A stretch of DNA of 64,000 nt, taken from Alphaproteobacteria bacterium. GTDB taxonomy: Bacteria > Pseudomonadota > Alphaproteobacteria > Rhodobacterales > Rhodobacteraceae. Below are positions 42,053 through 51,565 of the stretch, in pieces. The DNA lies in contig JAUHVR010000011.1 in the NCBI GenBank assembly GCA_030424865.1, positions 62,001 to 126,000 on the forward strand, read 5' to 3'. Positions within the stretch are counted from its first letter, which is position 1. The number at the start of each line of letters is the position of its first letter. The notes under the pieces were generated by a model. It was given only the letters and a program-made list of their open reading frames with translations. It had not been told where the DNA came from and searched no databases. The position numbers were made by a program, and so were the translations under genes.

Positions 42053-43537
42053 TCAACGGGGTTTGCGGCGCGCGTGCCAAATTGCAACCGCGGCAAATGC
42101 GATCAAAGCCAAAAGGAACGGCAAATCGCCTGTGCGGCTGTAAAGCGTGCGCGGCAGCGGCGGCGGGATGGGTGCGTCGACAAATCCCGCCTCCCCCAGC
42201 GGCAGGCTTTTCAGAACCCGCCCGCCCCCGTCGATCACTGCCGAGACGCCGGTGTTCGCCGCGCGCAGCACCGGTACGCCCTGTTCGATGGCCCGGATGC
42301 GGGCCTGCGCAAGGTGCTGATAGGGGCCCGAATGCTGGCCGAACCAGGCGTCATTGGTCAGATGCAAAATCATGTCAGCGCGGTCCGGGGCGGCGTGGAT
42401 GTCTTGTGGAAACACTGCCTCGTAGCAGATCAAGGGTAAAGCTGTGCCTAACGGCCCCAGGTCCAGAAGCGCGGCGCCCGGCCCGGACGCATAGCCGCCA
42501 TCCGCGCGCGCGGCGAGGCCCAGGATATTGAACCGTGAAAAGAGGCCAGCGAGCGGCATATATTCCCCGAAGGGAACGAGATGGTGTTTGTCGTAGATCT
42601 GTTCGACCTGCCCCTCGGATGAGATGACGACCAGCGAATTGTGATAGTCCCTGCCCTCGGCCCGTTGAATGCCCGCGACCACCGGCGCACCCTGTGCGGC
42701 ATCAGCGATGATGCTAAGGGCCCGATCTGCATGGCGCAACAGCATGGGCAAAGAGGTTTCGGACCAGACGATCAGATCGGGCGCGCCTTCGGCGCTTGTG
42801 AAGTCGATCTGTCGTTCGAAGAACACGGGGATCTTGTCCGGATCCCATTTTTCATGCTGTGGCGCATTGGGCTGAATCAGTCGCACAATCGGGCGGTCGG
42901 TCAGATCCTCTGGGGGCGGTTGCAGCCAGATCCCGCCGCCCCAAAGTGCGGCAATCCCGGCCAGGGCCGCAACCGGCACCCTGCGCGCCAGCACGGCCTG
43001 CGCTGCCAGCGCAGAGAGCGCCAATAGCGCGAGGGTCAGACCGTAGGGCCCAAGGACCGAGACCCATTGGATCACCGAACGATCCGCCCAAGCGTAGCTG
43101 ATCAGCGCCCAGGGGAACCCGGTCAGCACGTAACCGCGCGCCAGCTCTGCGGCGGCCCAAAAGATCACCAGCGCCCAGCGCGTCCCAAGCTTGCCCGCCA
43201 AAAAGAAAGCCAGTGCCCAGAAGAGCGCCAGACCACCAGCCATCCCCACCAGTGCAAAGGGGGCCATCCAGCCGTAAATCTGTGCCTCGACCAAAAAGGG
43301 CTCGACGATCCACAAAAGGGCAATGCCGAAGTGGCCCAGACCGATCAGCCAGCCGGTCACAGCGTTCCGACGCGCCGTCGCGCTTGGGTCGAAGAGCGCC
43401 ATCGCCAGCACAAGTGCCGCGAAAGACACCTCGGACTGGTCGTAAGGCGCCTGACCCAGGGCCAGGACAGCGCCCGCGGCCAGGGCCAAGGCGAGGCGTC
43501 CCCAACCGCTGCACGGCAGGCGCAGCGTGTCAGCCAT
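42053..43537 (-). CDS. lnt: apolipoprotein N-acyltransferase
   Basis: A 494-residue inner-membrane enzyme adding the third acyl chain to lipoproteins. Several N-terminal membrane helices precede a nitrilase-like domain with the catalytic triad: Glu in 'HLVPFGEYMPLAG', Lys in 'QIYDKHHLVPF' or nearby, and Cys in 'ALPLICYEAVFPQD'. A C-terminal helix closes the protein. ATG 43537 overlaps the corC stop by 8 bases. Order phoH-ybeY-corC-lnt is the classic one. Confidence 0.95.
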   Translation of the reverse strand: MADTLRLPCSGWGRLALALAAGAVLALGQAPYDQSEVSFAALVLAMALFDPSATARRNAVTGWLIGLGHFGIALLWIVEPFLVEAQIYGWMAPFALVGMAGGLALFWALAFFLAGKLGTRWALVIFWAAAELARGYVLTGFPWALISYAWADRSVIQWVSVLGPYGLTLALLALSALAAQAVLARRVPVAALAGIAALWGGGIWLQPPPEDLTDRPIVRLIQPNAPQHEKWDPDKIPVFFERQIDFTSAEGAPDLIVWSETSLPMLLRHADRALSIIADAAQGAPVVAGIQRAEGRDYHNSLVVISSEGQVEQIYDKHHLVPFGEYMPLAGLFSRFNILGLAARADGGYASGPGAALLDLGPLGTALPLICYEAVFPQDIHAAPDRADMILHLTNDAWFGQHSGPYQHLAQARIRAIEQGVPVLRAANTGVSAVIDGGGRVLKSLPLGEAGFVDAPIPPPLPRTLYSRTGDLPFLLALIAFAAVAIWHARRKPR

Positions 43538-44453
43538 CAGCCGCAACGGCGGTGCGCGCTGCCGGTTTGGGGGCAGATTGCACACCCGGCATCCGGAACC
43601 GCAGCCGCTTGATGCGGCGCGGGTCCGCATCGACCACTTCGATTTCCGCGCCAGTGGGGTGGGTCACCATCTCGCCGCGCGCTGGCACATGTCCGGCCAG
43701 CATGAAAACCAGACCACCAAGGGTGTCGATTTCCTCGGCGTCGATGTCTTCGTGGTCGGTCAAGGCCATGCCGATCTCGGCCTCGAACTCGGCAAGCGGG
43801 GTCTTGGCCATGGCCAGGTAGCAGCCGGGTTTTTCGCGCGTCCAGAGACGGTCGTCTTCGGTGTCGTGCTCATCCTCGATCTCGCCGATGACCTGTTCGA
43901 TCAGGTCCTCGATCGTGACCAACCCGTCAACACCGCCGTATTCGTCGATCACCAGCGCCATATGCCGACGTTCGGTCTGCATCTTGGTCAGCAGAACACC
44001 GATCGGCATCGAGGGCGGAACGAAGAGAAGCGTGCGCAACATGCGTTTCAGGATGAAGCGACCGCCATTGCCGTTGAAGCCGTGGCTGAGGGCAAAGTCC
44101 TTGAGGTGGGCAAAGCCCACGGGCGTGTCGAGTGTGCCCGAATAGACCGGCAGACGCGTCAGGCCGCTGTCGCGGAAGACCTGCACCAGATCCGCCTTGG
44201 TGATCGTATCGGGAACCGCAACGATGTCTGCACGCGGGATCGCCACGTCCTCGACCCGCATGCGGCGCAAGTTGATCATGCCGGTGACATGCGGCTTGGG
44301 TGCCGACGCGCTTGCGCCGTTCACATGCCCGACCTCCGGGTTGGAGGTGTTGAAAAGTCCAAGAATGCGGCGAAATACCCCCGCCTGCTTTGGGTTGTGC
44401 CCGTGCGGCTGCGCGCTTCGCGCTGCCGTAGAGGAGCCTTCGGTCTCGCCCAT
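43530..44453 (-). CDS. corC: CorC/HlyC-type CBS-domain protein
   Basis: A 307-residue cytosolic protein. Two CBS motifs, about residues 65-190, include 'RADIVAVPDTITKADLVQVF' and 'HMALVIDEYGGVDGLVTIED', followed by a transporter-associated CorC_HlyC domain ('FEAEIGMALTDHEDIDAEEI', 'TLGGLVFMLAGHVPARGEMV'). It lacks the DUF21 membrane part. Role in Mg/Co efflux is known for enteric CorC. Start ATG 44453 with GGGA nearby; a TTG 15 bases upstream is less likely. It lies between ybeY and lnt. Confidence 0.9.
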   Translation of the reverse strand: MGETEGSSTAARSAQPHGHNPKQAGVFRRILGLFNTSNPEVGHVNGASASAPKPHVTGMINLRRMRVEDVAIPRADIVAVPDTITKADLVQVFRDSGLTRLPVYSGTLDTPVGFAHLKDFALSHGFNGNGGRFILKRMLRTLLFVPPSMPIGVLLTKMQTERRHMALVIDEYGGVDGLVTIEDLIEQVIGEIEDEHDTEDDRLWTREKPGCYLAMAKTPLAEFEAEIGMALTDHEDIDAEEIDTLGGLVFMLAGHVPARGEMVTHPTGAEIEVVDADPRRIKRLRFRMPGVQSAPKPAARTAVAADG

Positions 44454-44477
44454 CTTTCCCTTGTCCAAATGCGGGCC

Positions 44478-44972
44478 TCAGGCCCTGTCATCTTCCTTAT
44501 ATGGGTCATCGACCCCCAGTTTGCCAAGTATGGCTGATTCGAGGCCTTCCATCACCGTGGCATCCCCGTCACGGACATGGTCATACCCCAGAAGGTGCAA
44601 CAACCCGTGAACAACCAGATGTGTCACATGGTCCTGCACCGCGATGCCCTGTTGGCGCGCTTCGCGCGTGCAGGTGTCGAACGAGATGGCGATGTCGCCA
44701 AGTTCTTCGGCCACCGGGGCCTTGGGCATGGCCCCTTCGGCCTGTGGCGAGAGGTCGATGAAGGGCCAGCTGAGCACATTGGTGGGTGTGGGTTTGTCCC
44801 GGAACTCGGTGTTGAGTTCGGCGATGCGGGTGTCGTCGCATCCCATGATCACCGCTTCGAGGTCGTTCGGCAGATCTAGGTGTTGCGCGAGAGACGCTGC
44901 CGCACGATCCGCCAAACCGCTCAGGTCCAGGTCGGACCAGCGGTCGTCTTCGAGAACGATATCGATGTGCAT
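44478..44972 (-). CDS. ybeY: endoribonuclease YbeY
   Basis: A 164-residue RNase for 16S rRNA 3' maturation and ribosome quality control. The zinc motif HxxxHxxxxxH is 'THLVVHGLLHLLGYDHVRDG' (HGLLHLLGYDH). 'NTEFRDKPTPTNVLSWPF' is the other signature. Between phoH and corC in the standard order. Confidence 0.95.
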   Translation of the reverse strand: MHIDIVLEDDRWSDLDLSGLADRAAASLAQHLDLPNDLEAVIMGCDDTRIAELNTEFRDKPTPTNVLSWPFIDLSPQAEGAMPKAPVAEELGDIAISFDTCTREARQQGIAVQDHVTHLVVHGLLHLLGYDHVRDGDATVMEGLESAILGKLGVDDPYKEDDRA

Positions 44973-44983
44973 CTGGCCGATCC

Positions 44984-45037
44984 CCGGGGGCTCTGCCCCC
45001 GGACCCCCGGGATATTTCTGGCAAGAAGAAACAGGGG
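44984..45037. repeat. dispersed intergenic repeat with GC hairpin, copy B
   Basis: CCGGGGGC (44984-44991), loop TCT, GCCCCCGG (44995-45002) make an 8-base perfect stem, followed by ACCCCCGGGATATTTCTGGC and AAGAAGAAAC. The latter half matches copy A at 39262-39300 on the opposite strand. Lies between phoH and ybeY; may act as transcript punctuation. Confidence 0.65.
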
Positions 45038-45044
45038 GACCGCT

Positions 45045-46031
45045 TCAGGGCGTGGATTCGTCCTTTTCATAGGCGTCGATGATTGCGGCCACAAGCGGGT
45101 GACGTACCACATCGCTGGCGGTGAAATAGTTGAAGCTGATCTTGGGGATGCGGTTCAGAAGGCGTTCGGCATCGGCCAGGCCCGAAGGCACGCCGCGCGG
45201 CAGGTCGATCTGGGTGCGGTCGCCGGTGACCACCATGCGCGAACCTTCCCCTAGTCGGGTGAGGAACATCTTCATCTGCATGGAGGTGGCGTTCTGCGCC
45301 TCGTCAAGGACGACAAAAGCATTGCTGAGCGTGCGACCGCGCATGAAGGCCAGGGGCGCGATCTCGATCACCTTTTCCTCGATCATCTTGCCCAGTTGCT
45401 TGCCCGGCAGGAAATCGTTCAGCGCGTCGTAAAGCGGCTGCATGTAGGGGTCGACCTTGTCTTTCATGTCACCGGGCAGATAGCCCAGCTTTTCGCCCGC
45501 CTCAACCGCCGGGCGGCTGAGAATGATCTTGTCGACCTCGCCGTTGATGAACATGTTCACGCCGACGGCGACGGCGAGATAGGTCTTGCCGGTGCCCGCC
45601 GGGCCGATACCGAAGGCAAGCTCGTTCGAGAAGAGCGCCTGGACATAGGCCTTTTGCGCATCGGTGCGTGGCTCGACCAGTTTCTTGCGGGTCTTGATCT
45701 CGACCTTGCCGCCCGAGAACATTTCAAGCTGGTCGCCCTTTTCGTCCATCTCAGGCTCTGGCGGCGTCATGCGGAATTCGCGGTCGATGTCACCGGGTTC
45801 GACCGTTTTGCCCTGTTCGAGACGTTCGTAAAGCGCCTGCAGGATCGAGACGGCCTCGTCCTGCGCCGACGGTTCGCCCATCACCACAAGCTGGTTGCCG
45901 CGGCGCAGGATCTGGACACCAAGGCGCGATTCGACGGCGGTCAGGTTGCTGTCGAACTGACCGCAAAGATCGATCAGCAGACGGTTGTCAGGGAATTCTA
46001 CAAGGGCTTCGGTCAGTGTGCCTGTGGTCAC
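45045..46031 (-). CDS. phoH: PhoH family ATPase
   Basis: A 328-residue cytosolic ATPase. A short N-terminal KH-like part ('LTAVESRLGVQILRRGNQLV') precedes the helicase-type core: Walker A 'FGIGPAGTGKTYLAVAVG' and Walker B 'NAFVVLDEAQNATSMQMKMF', then 'RMVVTGDRTQIDLPRG'. The start is GTG 46031 with AGGAG 6 bases before it; an ATG in another frame lies between. PhoH is linked to YbeY in RNA metabolism. Confidence 0.93.
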   Translation of the reverse strand: MTTGTLTEALVEFPDNRLLIDLCGQFDSNLTAVESRLGVQILRRGNQLVVMGEPSAQDEAVSILQALYERLEQGKTVEPGDIDREFRMTPPEPEMDEKGDQLEMFSGGKVEIKTRKKLVEPRTDAQKAYVQALFSNELAFGIGPAGTGKTYLAVAVGVNMFINGEVDKIILSRPAVEAGEKLGYLPGDMKDKVDPYMQPLYDALNDFLPGKQLGKMIEEKVIEIAPLAFMRGRTLSNAFVVLDEAQNATSMQMKMFLTRLGEGSRMVVTGDRTQIDLPRGVPSGLADAERLLNRIPKISFNYFTASDVVRHPLVAAIIDAYEKDESTP

Positions 46032-46120
46032 GCATGTCTCCTGCGTTTCGAGTCACCCCCGATGCTGCCAAGCCCGGCCCGACAAGGCAAGCACCCGATT
46101 GGTTTGTCGCCTCGGCGGAC

Positions 46121-46152
46121 AAAGAAAAGCCGCCCGACAGTGCGTGGGCGGC
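46121..46152 (-). terminator. intrinsic terminator after the small lipoprotein gene
   Basis: Minus strand GCCGCCC (complement of 46146-46152) and GGGCGGC (complement of 46129-46135) form a 7-base stem, followed by TTTTCTTT (complement of 46121-46128). It lies 26 bases past the lipoprotein gene stop and separates it from phoH. Confidence 0.85.
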
Positions 46153-46177
46153 TCAGGTGTCTCGCAATTTATTGGTA

Positions 46178-46498
46178 TCAGATCGGGTCGCCGATCACGT
46201 TGGTCGAGCCCTGCTTGAAGTTGCCCGTCGCAAGACCCGGGAAATCATCCGGAACGTCGCGGCACACCGGCCTGTTCGAGCCCGGCTGGTAGCGCGGCGA
46301 CAGGTACCCTTCGACGCCGTCGTCGATGATCCAGAACTCGCACCCGTCGGGTGAGACCCAGATGCCTGCGCGCATGTTGGCCAGATCACCGCTGTTGTCC
46401 ACGGTCTGACGGTCGCGGGACTTGTCGGGATTGTTGCCGCCGTCACAGGCCGCCACGCCGAACGCACAGAGGGCCATGAGCAAAAAGGTTCGTTTCAT
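46178..46498 (-). CDS. small lipoprotein with GIWV-DGC-DDG motif
   Basis: A 106-residue protein with a lipoprotein signal ('LMALCAFGVAACDGG', lipobox VAAC, Cys near residue 19). The mature part holds 'AGIWVSPDGCEFWIIDDGVE' and 'GYLSPRY', repeated in the next gene (46524). Unknown function; the two probably arose by duplication. It has its own terminator downstream. Confidence 0.75.
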   Translation of the reverse strand: MKRTFLLMALCAFGVAACDGGNNPDKSRDRQTVDNSGDLANMRAGIWVSPDGCEFWIIDDGVEGYLSPRYQPGSNRPVCRDVPDDFPGLATGNFKQGSTNVIGDPI

Positions 46499-46523
46499 CG
46501 TGATGTCCTCGTGTTCCTACCGT

Positions 46524-46955
46524 TTACCACTTGTCGTATTTGCCGCCGTGGTACGGCACGTCGTACATTTTCACGACCATCCTTTCGGGCGGCAGACCCG
46601 TGTCGCGGCCAATTCCGCACACCGGCATGCCGTCGCGGCGCAGACGAGGCGCCATGTACCCTTCGATCCCGTCATCCATGACCCAGTGCTGGCAGCCATC
46701 GGGATCCACCCAGATCCCGGGCTTGTAAATCTCGCCCTTCAGCACAACCTGGTTTCCGTCTGGCAGAATTGCCGAAACCTCGCCGCCGTTCTGCAGCGTG
46801 GTCACGGCGCCGGCGCTCAGGCCATTCAATTGAATTTGTTCGCCGGTGCTGGCGTCGATAACAATTTGCTGGGCCGTGGCAGCCCCGGCAGCAATGGCAA
46901 ACGCAACGGCCAGACCTGCGGCGCCGAGCGTGCCAAAACGTGTCGTTTTAGACAT
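46524..46955 (-). CDS. secreted protein sharing the GIWV-DGC-DDG motif
   Basis: A 143-residue protein, signal peptide to about residue 28 ('AFAIAAGAATAQQ'). The C-terminal half contains 'PGIWVDPDGCQHWVMDDGIE' then 'GYMAPRLRRDGMPVC', parallel to the lipoprotein encoded downstream (GIWVSPDGCEFWIIDDGVE). The N-terminal half ('ASTGEQIQLNGLSAGAV') has no match to it. GAGGGG lies upstream of ATG 46955. Periplasmic or exported; no function known. Confidence 0.75.
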   Translation of the reverse strand: MSKTTRFGTLGAAGLAVAFAIAAGAATAQQIVIDASTGEQIQLNGLSAGAVTTLQNGGEVSAILPDGNQVVLKGEIYKPGIWVDPDGCQHWVMDDGIEGYMAPRLRRDGMPVCGIGRDTGLPPERMVVKMYDVPYHGGKYDKW

Positions 46956-47179
46956 TTGCAGTCCCCTCTGAAATTCGCGTGACCCGCCCCCCCAATCGGA
47001 GCCAGCCGCAACTCTAATTGGTTATCAACTATTTAGAGAGTTGAATAGAACCGATTTCTTAAGAACGGTCTGTAAGTGCTTATTTGGGGACAACAGCACA
47101 TTTCCACAGAGTTTGTTCGCGATCTGTGAACAACTCCGATTCGGTCAATTTTTCATTGAGTTGCAATTAGAAAGCGGAG
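46956..47179. other. AT-rich intergenic region before the secreted-protein gene
   Basis: This 224-base gap is clearly more AT-rich than its surroundings, mainly 47010-47170. It contains the palindrome TTCTTAAGAA (47056-47065). It holds the promoter of the 46955 gene and the miaB 3' end. No RNA gene was recognised. Confidence 0.4.
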
Positions 47180-48511
47180 TCAGAGCACAGCTTTAACGGT
47201 ACCCGACAGCGAGTTTGCACCCGAGCTGTCAATATGAACTTTTGCCAAAGTACCGGGGGTCAAATCCGGGCTCTGAACGTGTACCGCGTGCAGGTATTCC
47301 GACTTCCCGACCATCTGTCCAGCGAATCGGCCAGGCTTTTCGAAGAGCACCGAAACGGTCTTGCCCACCATCGAATCCTGCACCTCGCGCTGCTGCCGGG
47401 TGATCAGCGATTGCAGCCGCTGCAGACGCTCGTCCTTGACGTCCTCGGGCAGTTGCGCGCGCTCGGCGGCGGGTGTGCCGGGCCGGGTCGAATACTTGAA
47501 GCTGTAGGCGTAGCCGTATTTGACTTCTTCGATCAGATCGAGCGTCGCCTGAAAATCGGCCTCGCTTTCCTCGGGGAAGCCGACGATGAAATCGCCAGAC
47601 AACAACAGATCAGGCCGCGCGGCGCGCAGGCGCTCGATCAGGCGGATGTAGCTTTCGGCGGTGTGCGACCGGTTCATCCGCTTCAGGATGTGATCGCTGC
47701 CCGACTGCACTGGCAGATGCAGATAGGGCATCAGCTTGGCACAGTTGCCATGTGCCTCGATCAGGTCGTCGTCCATGTCGTTGGGGTGGCTGGTTGTAAA
47801 GCGGATGCGCTCCAGCCCGTCGATGTCATTGAGCGCCCAGATCAGGCGCGCCAGCGACCAGTCGGCGCCATCGGGACCTTCGCCGTGGTAGGCGTTGACG
47901 TTCTGCCCCAGCAGCGTGATTTCGCGCACACCGCGATCGACCAGATCGCGGGCCTCGTCCAGGACACGGGTCGCCGGGCGGCTGACCTCGGCCCCGCGAG
48001 TGTAGGGCACCACGCAGAAGGCGCAGAACTTGTCGCAGCCTTCCTGAACCGTCAGAAAGGCCGTCGGGCCGCGCTTGGCCTTGGGGCGGTTCTTCAGGAC
48101 GTCGAACTTGTCTTCCTCGGGGAAATCCGTGTCCAGCGCCTTTTCGCCGCTGCGCGCCTTGGCTTCCAACTCGGGCAGGCGGTGATAGCTTTGCGGGCCG
48201 ACCACCAGATCGACCAGAGGCTGGCGGCGCATGATCTCTTCGCCCTCGGCCTGCGCGACGCAGCCCGCGACGCCGATTTTCAGATCGGGCTTTTCGGCCT
48301 TCAGCCCCTTGTAGCGCCCCAACTCGGAATAGACCTTTTCAGCCGCCTTTTCGCGGATGTGGCAAGTGTTCAACAGGATCATGTCGGCGTCATCGGCCGA
48401 CTTGGTTTCCACGTAGCCCTGCCCGCCCAGCGCCTCGGCCATACGCTCTGAGTCGTAGACGTTCATCTGGCACCCGTAGGTCTTGATAAACAGTTTCTTG
48501 GGCTCGGTCAT
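47180..48511 (-). CDS. miaB: tRNA-2-methylthio-N6-dimethylallyladenosine synthase
   Basis: A 443-residue radical-SAM methylthiotransferase modifying A37. '[20 protein letters not shown]' gives the first cluster-binding Cys; '[20 protein letters not shown]' holds the radical-SAM CxxxCxxC; '[13 protein letters not shown]' and a C-terminal TRAM domain ('[20 protein letters not shown]') follow. ATG 48511 is chosen; the longer frame overlaps the divergent gene region. Confidence 0.97.
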   Translation of the reverse strand: MTEPKKLFIKTYGCQMNVYDSERMAEALGGQGYVETKSADDADMILLNTCHIREKAAEKVYSELGRYKGLKAEKPDLKIGVAGCVAQAEGEEIMRRQPLVDLVVGPQSYHRLPELEAKARSGEKALDTDFPEEDKFDVLKNRPKAKRGPTAFLTVQEGCDKFCAFCVVPYTRGAEVSRPATRVLDEARDLVDRGVREITLLGQNVNAYHGEGPDGADWSLARLIWALNDIDGLERIRFTTSHPNDMDDDLIEAHGNCAKLMPYLHLPVQSGSDHILKRMNRSHTAESYIRLIERLRAARPDLLLSGDFIVGFPEESEADFQATLDLIEEVKYGYAYSFKYSTRPGTPAAERAQLPEDVKDERLQRLQSLITRQQREVQDSMVGKTVSVLFEKPGRFAGQMVGKSEYLHAVHVQSPDLTPGTLAKVHIDSSGANSLSGTVKAVL

Positions 48512-48626
48512 GGCATGGCCTTTATCGCGCGTCGGTTCAGAGGCGGGGCATACCCCGAAACCGGCCCGGCTTGCAATGCACGGAATTTTGCCGGACGGTG
48601 CGCGCAAAGGGCAAGGCGACACACGG

Positions 48627-49496
48627 ATGCACTACACCGATCTCAATGACTTCCTGGCACGCGGCAGCGCGCACCTGGGCAAGGGGCCCATCGCCCTGAT
48701 CTTTGCCGAGGACGAGGTCGAGATCGAGACGACGATCCGCCACCACCAGCAGACCGGATTTGCGCAGATCGTGGTGTTCCTGCGGCCCTATTTTTCTCTG
48801 CCGCCGGACCTGTCTGAACAGGTGATCCGCGTCGACTACGACATGACACGGCCCGCCGCCCTGACCCGCGCCGTCAACGGCGTGATCGAGATCGCCGCCG
48901 GGCGGTGGCTGTACTACTGCTACAACGCCGAGTACCTGTTCTTTCCCTTCTGCGAGACGCGCACCGTGTCCGAGATGCTGGCCTTCCATACCGAGGAACG
49001 CCGCGATGCGATGCTGACCTATGTGGTCGACCTTTACGCCTCGGACCTTGAAAAGGATCCGCTGGCGGTTGATCTGGATGACGCATGGATGGACCGGTCG
49101 GGCTATTACGCGGCGGCGCGCAAGGATCCGCTGAACAAGAACCACCCGAAAGAACGGCAGCTGGATTTCTTTGGCGGGCTGCGCTGGCGGTTCGAGGAAC
49201 ACGTTCCCGCAGATCGCCGCAAGATCGACCGCATCGCGCTGTTCCGCGCGAAACCCGGCCTGCGCCTTCGCGAGGATCACACCTTTGACAACGAGGAATA
49301 CAACACCTACGCCTGCCCCTGGCACAACAACCTGACGGCCGCGATCGCCAGTTTCCGCACGGCCAAGGCGTTGAAGATCAATCCCGGCAGCAGCTTTGAT
49401 ATCCAGACGTTTCAATGGCACAACTCGGTGCCATTCGAGTGGAATTCACGTCAACTGCTGGATCTTGGGCTGATGGAATCGGGTCAGTGGTTCTGA
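48627..49496 (+). CDS. conserved hypothetical protein, possible glycosyltransferase-2-like
   Basis: A 289-residue protein of the Roseobacter group type. An N-terminal alpha/beta region ('[20 protein letters not shown]', '[18 protein letters not shown]') looks like a degenerate GT-A glycosyltransferase, with '[20 protein letters not shown]' at the expected acidic site and '[20 protein letters not shown]' further on; the usual DxD is missing. The C-terminal part contains '[20 protein letters not shown]'. The start follows ACACGG; divergent from miaB, convergent with fabI. Confidence 0.65.
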   Translation: MHYTDLNDFLARGSAHLGKGPIALIFAEDEVEIETTIRHHQQTGFAQIVVFLRPYFSLPPDLSEQVIRVDYDMTRPAALTRAVNGVIEIAAGRWLYYCYNAEYLFFPFCETRTVSEMLAFHTEERRDAMLTYVVDLYASDLEKDPLAVDLDDAWMDRSGYYAAARKDPLNKNHPKERQLDFFGGLRWRFEEHVPADRRKIDRIALFRAKPGLRLREDHTFDNEEYNTYACPWHNNLTAAIASFRTAKALKINPGSSFDIQTFQWHNSVPFEWNSRQLLDLGLMESGQWF

Positions 49497-49509
49497 CCCG
49501 CACCTGATC

Positions 49510-50301
49510 TCAAATGTTTTCGGCCTGCGGCATGCCCAGCACGTGATAGCCGCTGTCCACGTGCAGCACCTCGCCCGTCGTGCAGGCGCCTGCGTCCGAC
49601 ACGAGGTAGACCGCCGTGCCGCCCACCGCCTCGAGCGTCGCGTTGGCGCGCAGCGGAGAGTTCGCCTCAGTGAACTTGAAGGTCTTGCGCGCGCCGCCGA
49701 TGGCGGCCCCCGCCAGCGTCTTCATCGGGCCGGGCGAGATAGCGTTCACGCGAATCCCGTCGGGGCCAAGGTCATTGGCCAGATAGCGGGTCGCGGCCTC
49801 AAGCGCAGCCTTGGCCACACCCATTACGTTGTAGTTCGGCACAACCTTGACCGACCCCTGATAAGTCAGCGTCAGCAGCGTGCCACCGTTGTCGATCATC
49901 ATCGGATAAGCGCGGCGGGCAACCTCAATGAAGGAATAGGCCGAGATGTCCATCGAGTTCTTGAAGTTCGCGCGGCTGGTGTTCAGAAACCGGCCGGTCA
50001 GCTCGGACTTGTCGGAATAGGCAATGGCGTGGACGACAAAATCGATGGTCGGCCAGCGCTCTTGCAGGGCGGCAAATCCCTTGTCCAGCGCGGCGTCATC
50101 CGTGACGTCCATATCGACCAGGAAATCCGACCCCAGCGATTCGGCCAGCGGCAGAACCCGTTTGCCAAAGGCCTCACCCTGATATGAAAACGCCAGTTCG
50201 GCGCCCGCCTCGGCCAGGGCCTTGGCAATGCCCCAGGCGATCGACCGATCGTTGGCCACGCCCATGACCAGTCCGCGTTTGCCTTTCAGAAAGTCCGCCA
50301 T
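49510..50301 (-). CDS. fabI: enoyl-[acyl-carrier-protein] reductase (NADH)
   Basis: A 263-residue FabI for the last step of fatty-acid elongation. 'GLVMGVANDRSIAWGIAKAL' is the nucleotide site, 'YNVMGVAKAALEAATRYLAN' carries the active-site Tyr-x6-Lys, and 'PGPMKTLAGAAIGGARK' the substrate loop. The last gene of fabA-fabB-fabI, 8 bases after fabB. Confidence 0.96.
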   Translation of the reverse strand: MADFLKGKRGLVMGVANDRSIAWGIAKALAEAGAELAFSYQGEAFGKRVLPLAESLGSDFLVDMDVTDDAALDKGFAALQERWPTIDFVVHAIAYSDKSELTGRFLNTSRANFKNSMDISAYSFIEVARRAYPMMIDNGGTLLTLTYQGSVKVVPNYNVMGVAKAALEAATRYLANDLGPDGIRVNAISPGPMKTLAGAAIGGARKTFKFTEANSPLRANATLEAVGGTAVYLVSDAGACTTGEVLHVDSGYHVLGMPQAENI

Positions 50302-50309
50302 CGTCCAAA

Positions 50310-51539
50310 TTACCCGTGATATTTCGACAGCAGCATCGAGCCATTCGTGCCGCCAAATCCAAATGAGTTGGTCATGACCGTATCAAGACCGGCATTCTCG
50401 ACCGTCTTTGTGGCAATCTCTTCCGGCTTCAGGGCCGGGTCGAGCGTTTCGACGTTGATCGAGGGTGTGATGAAATCATGGTGCAGCATCAGCAGGCAGA
50501 AGGTCGCTTCAAGCGCCCCCGCCGCGCCTTGCGCATGTCCGGTCATCGACTTGGTCGACGAAATCACAGGCATCTTGCGGCCTTCAAAGGCCGTGCGCGC
50601 GGCCAGAACCTCGCCCGCATCGCCAACAGGCGTCGAGGTGCCATGGGCGTTGATGTAACCGACCTCACGCTCTTTCGGCAGGGTCGACAGCGCGATCTCC
50701 ATCGCGCGGCGACCGCCCTCGCCCGAAGGCGCGACCATGTCATGGCCGTCCGAGGTTGCGGCGTAGCCGGTGACCTCGGCATAGATCTTGGCACCGCGCG
50801 CCTTGGCATGTTCAAGCTCTTCGAGGACAACAATGCCGCCGCCGCCACCGATGACAAACCCATCGCGGTCCGCATCAAAGGCACGGCTCGCCTTTTCAGG
50901 GGTGTCGTTGTACTTCGACGACATCGCGCCCATGGCGTCAAAGAGGCAGGACAGCGTCCAGTCCAGTTCTTCGGCCCCGCCAGCGAACATGACGTCCTGC
51001 TTGCCCATCATGATCTGCTCTGCCGCGTTACCAATACAGTGCAGCGAGGTCGAACAGGCCGAGGTGATCGAGTAGTTGATGCCCTTGATCTTGAACGCCG
51101 TGCTGAGGTTCGCCGAAATCGTCGAGCTCATGCACTTGGGCACCGCAAAAGGCCCGATCCGCTTGGGCGCCATGTTCTTCAGCACCGTCTGATGCGCCAT
51201 CAGCATCGAGCTGGTCGAGGGGCCGCCAGACCCCGCCACCAACCCGGTACGAGGGTTCACGACGTCGCTTTCGTCTAGCCCCGCATCGGCAATCGCCTGT
51301 TGCATGGCGATATGCGCATAGGCCGCACCCGGCCCCATGAAGCGCAGCGTGCGCTTGTCCACATGTTCCTTGACGTCCAGGTCAATCGCGCCCGCGATCT
51401 GGCTGCGAAAGCCATATTCCTGCATGTCGGCATTGGCGGTGATGCCGGACTTGCCAGCCTTGAGCGAGGCCAGAACCTCGTCTGCATTGTTCCCGATGGA
51501 GGATACGACCCCCAACCCTGTGACCACGACGCGGCGCAT
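50310..51539 (-). CDS. fabB: beta-ketoacyl-ACP synthase I
   Basis: A 409-residue condensing enzyme. Catalytic Cys in 'SITSACSTSLHCIGNAAEQI', His in 'YINAHGTSTPVGDAGE' and His in 'SMTGHAQGAAGALEATFCLL' form the C-H-H triad of KAS I. It elongates the unsaturated intermediate made by FabA. Starts 'MRRVVVTGLGVVSS'; 26 bases after fabA. Confidence 0.95.
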   Translation of the reverse strand: MRRVVVTGLGVVSSIGNNADEVLASLKAGKSGITANADMQEYGFRSQIAGAIDLDVKEHVDKRTLRFMGPGAAYAHIAMQQAIADAGLDESDVVNPRTGLVAGSGGPSTSSMLMAHQTVLKNMAPKRIGPFAVPKCMSSTISANLSTAFKIKGINYSITSACSTSLHCIGNAAEQIMMGKQDVMFAGGAEELDWTLSCLFDAMGAMSSKYNDTPEKASRAFDADRDGFVIGGGGGIVVLEELEHAKARGAKIYAEVTGYAATSDGHDMVAPSGEGGRRAMEIALSTLPKEREVGYINAHGTSTPVGDAGEVLAARTAFEGRKMPVISSTKSMTGHAQGAAGALEATFCLLMLHHDFITPSINVETLDPALKPEEIATKTVENAGLDTVMTNSFGFGGTNGSMLLSKYHG

Positions 51540-51565
51540 GGCGTTCTCCTCAAATACGTCTGTGG

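Noticed and set aside
47056-47065. TTCTTAAGAA as a regulator site
   Set aside because: A 10-base palindrome in an AT-rich stretch is likely by chance, and no second copy was noticed nearby.
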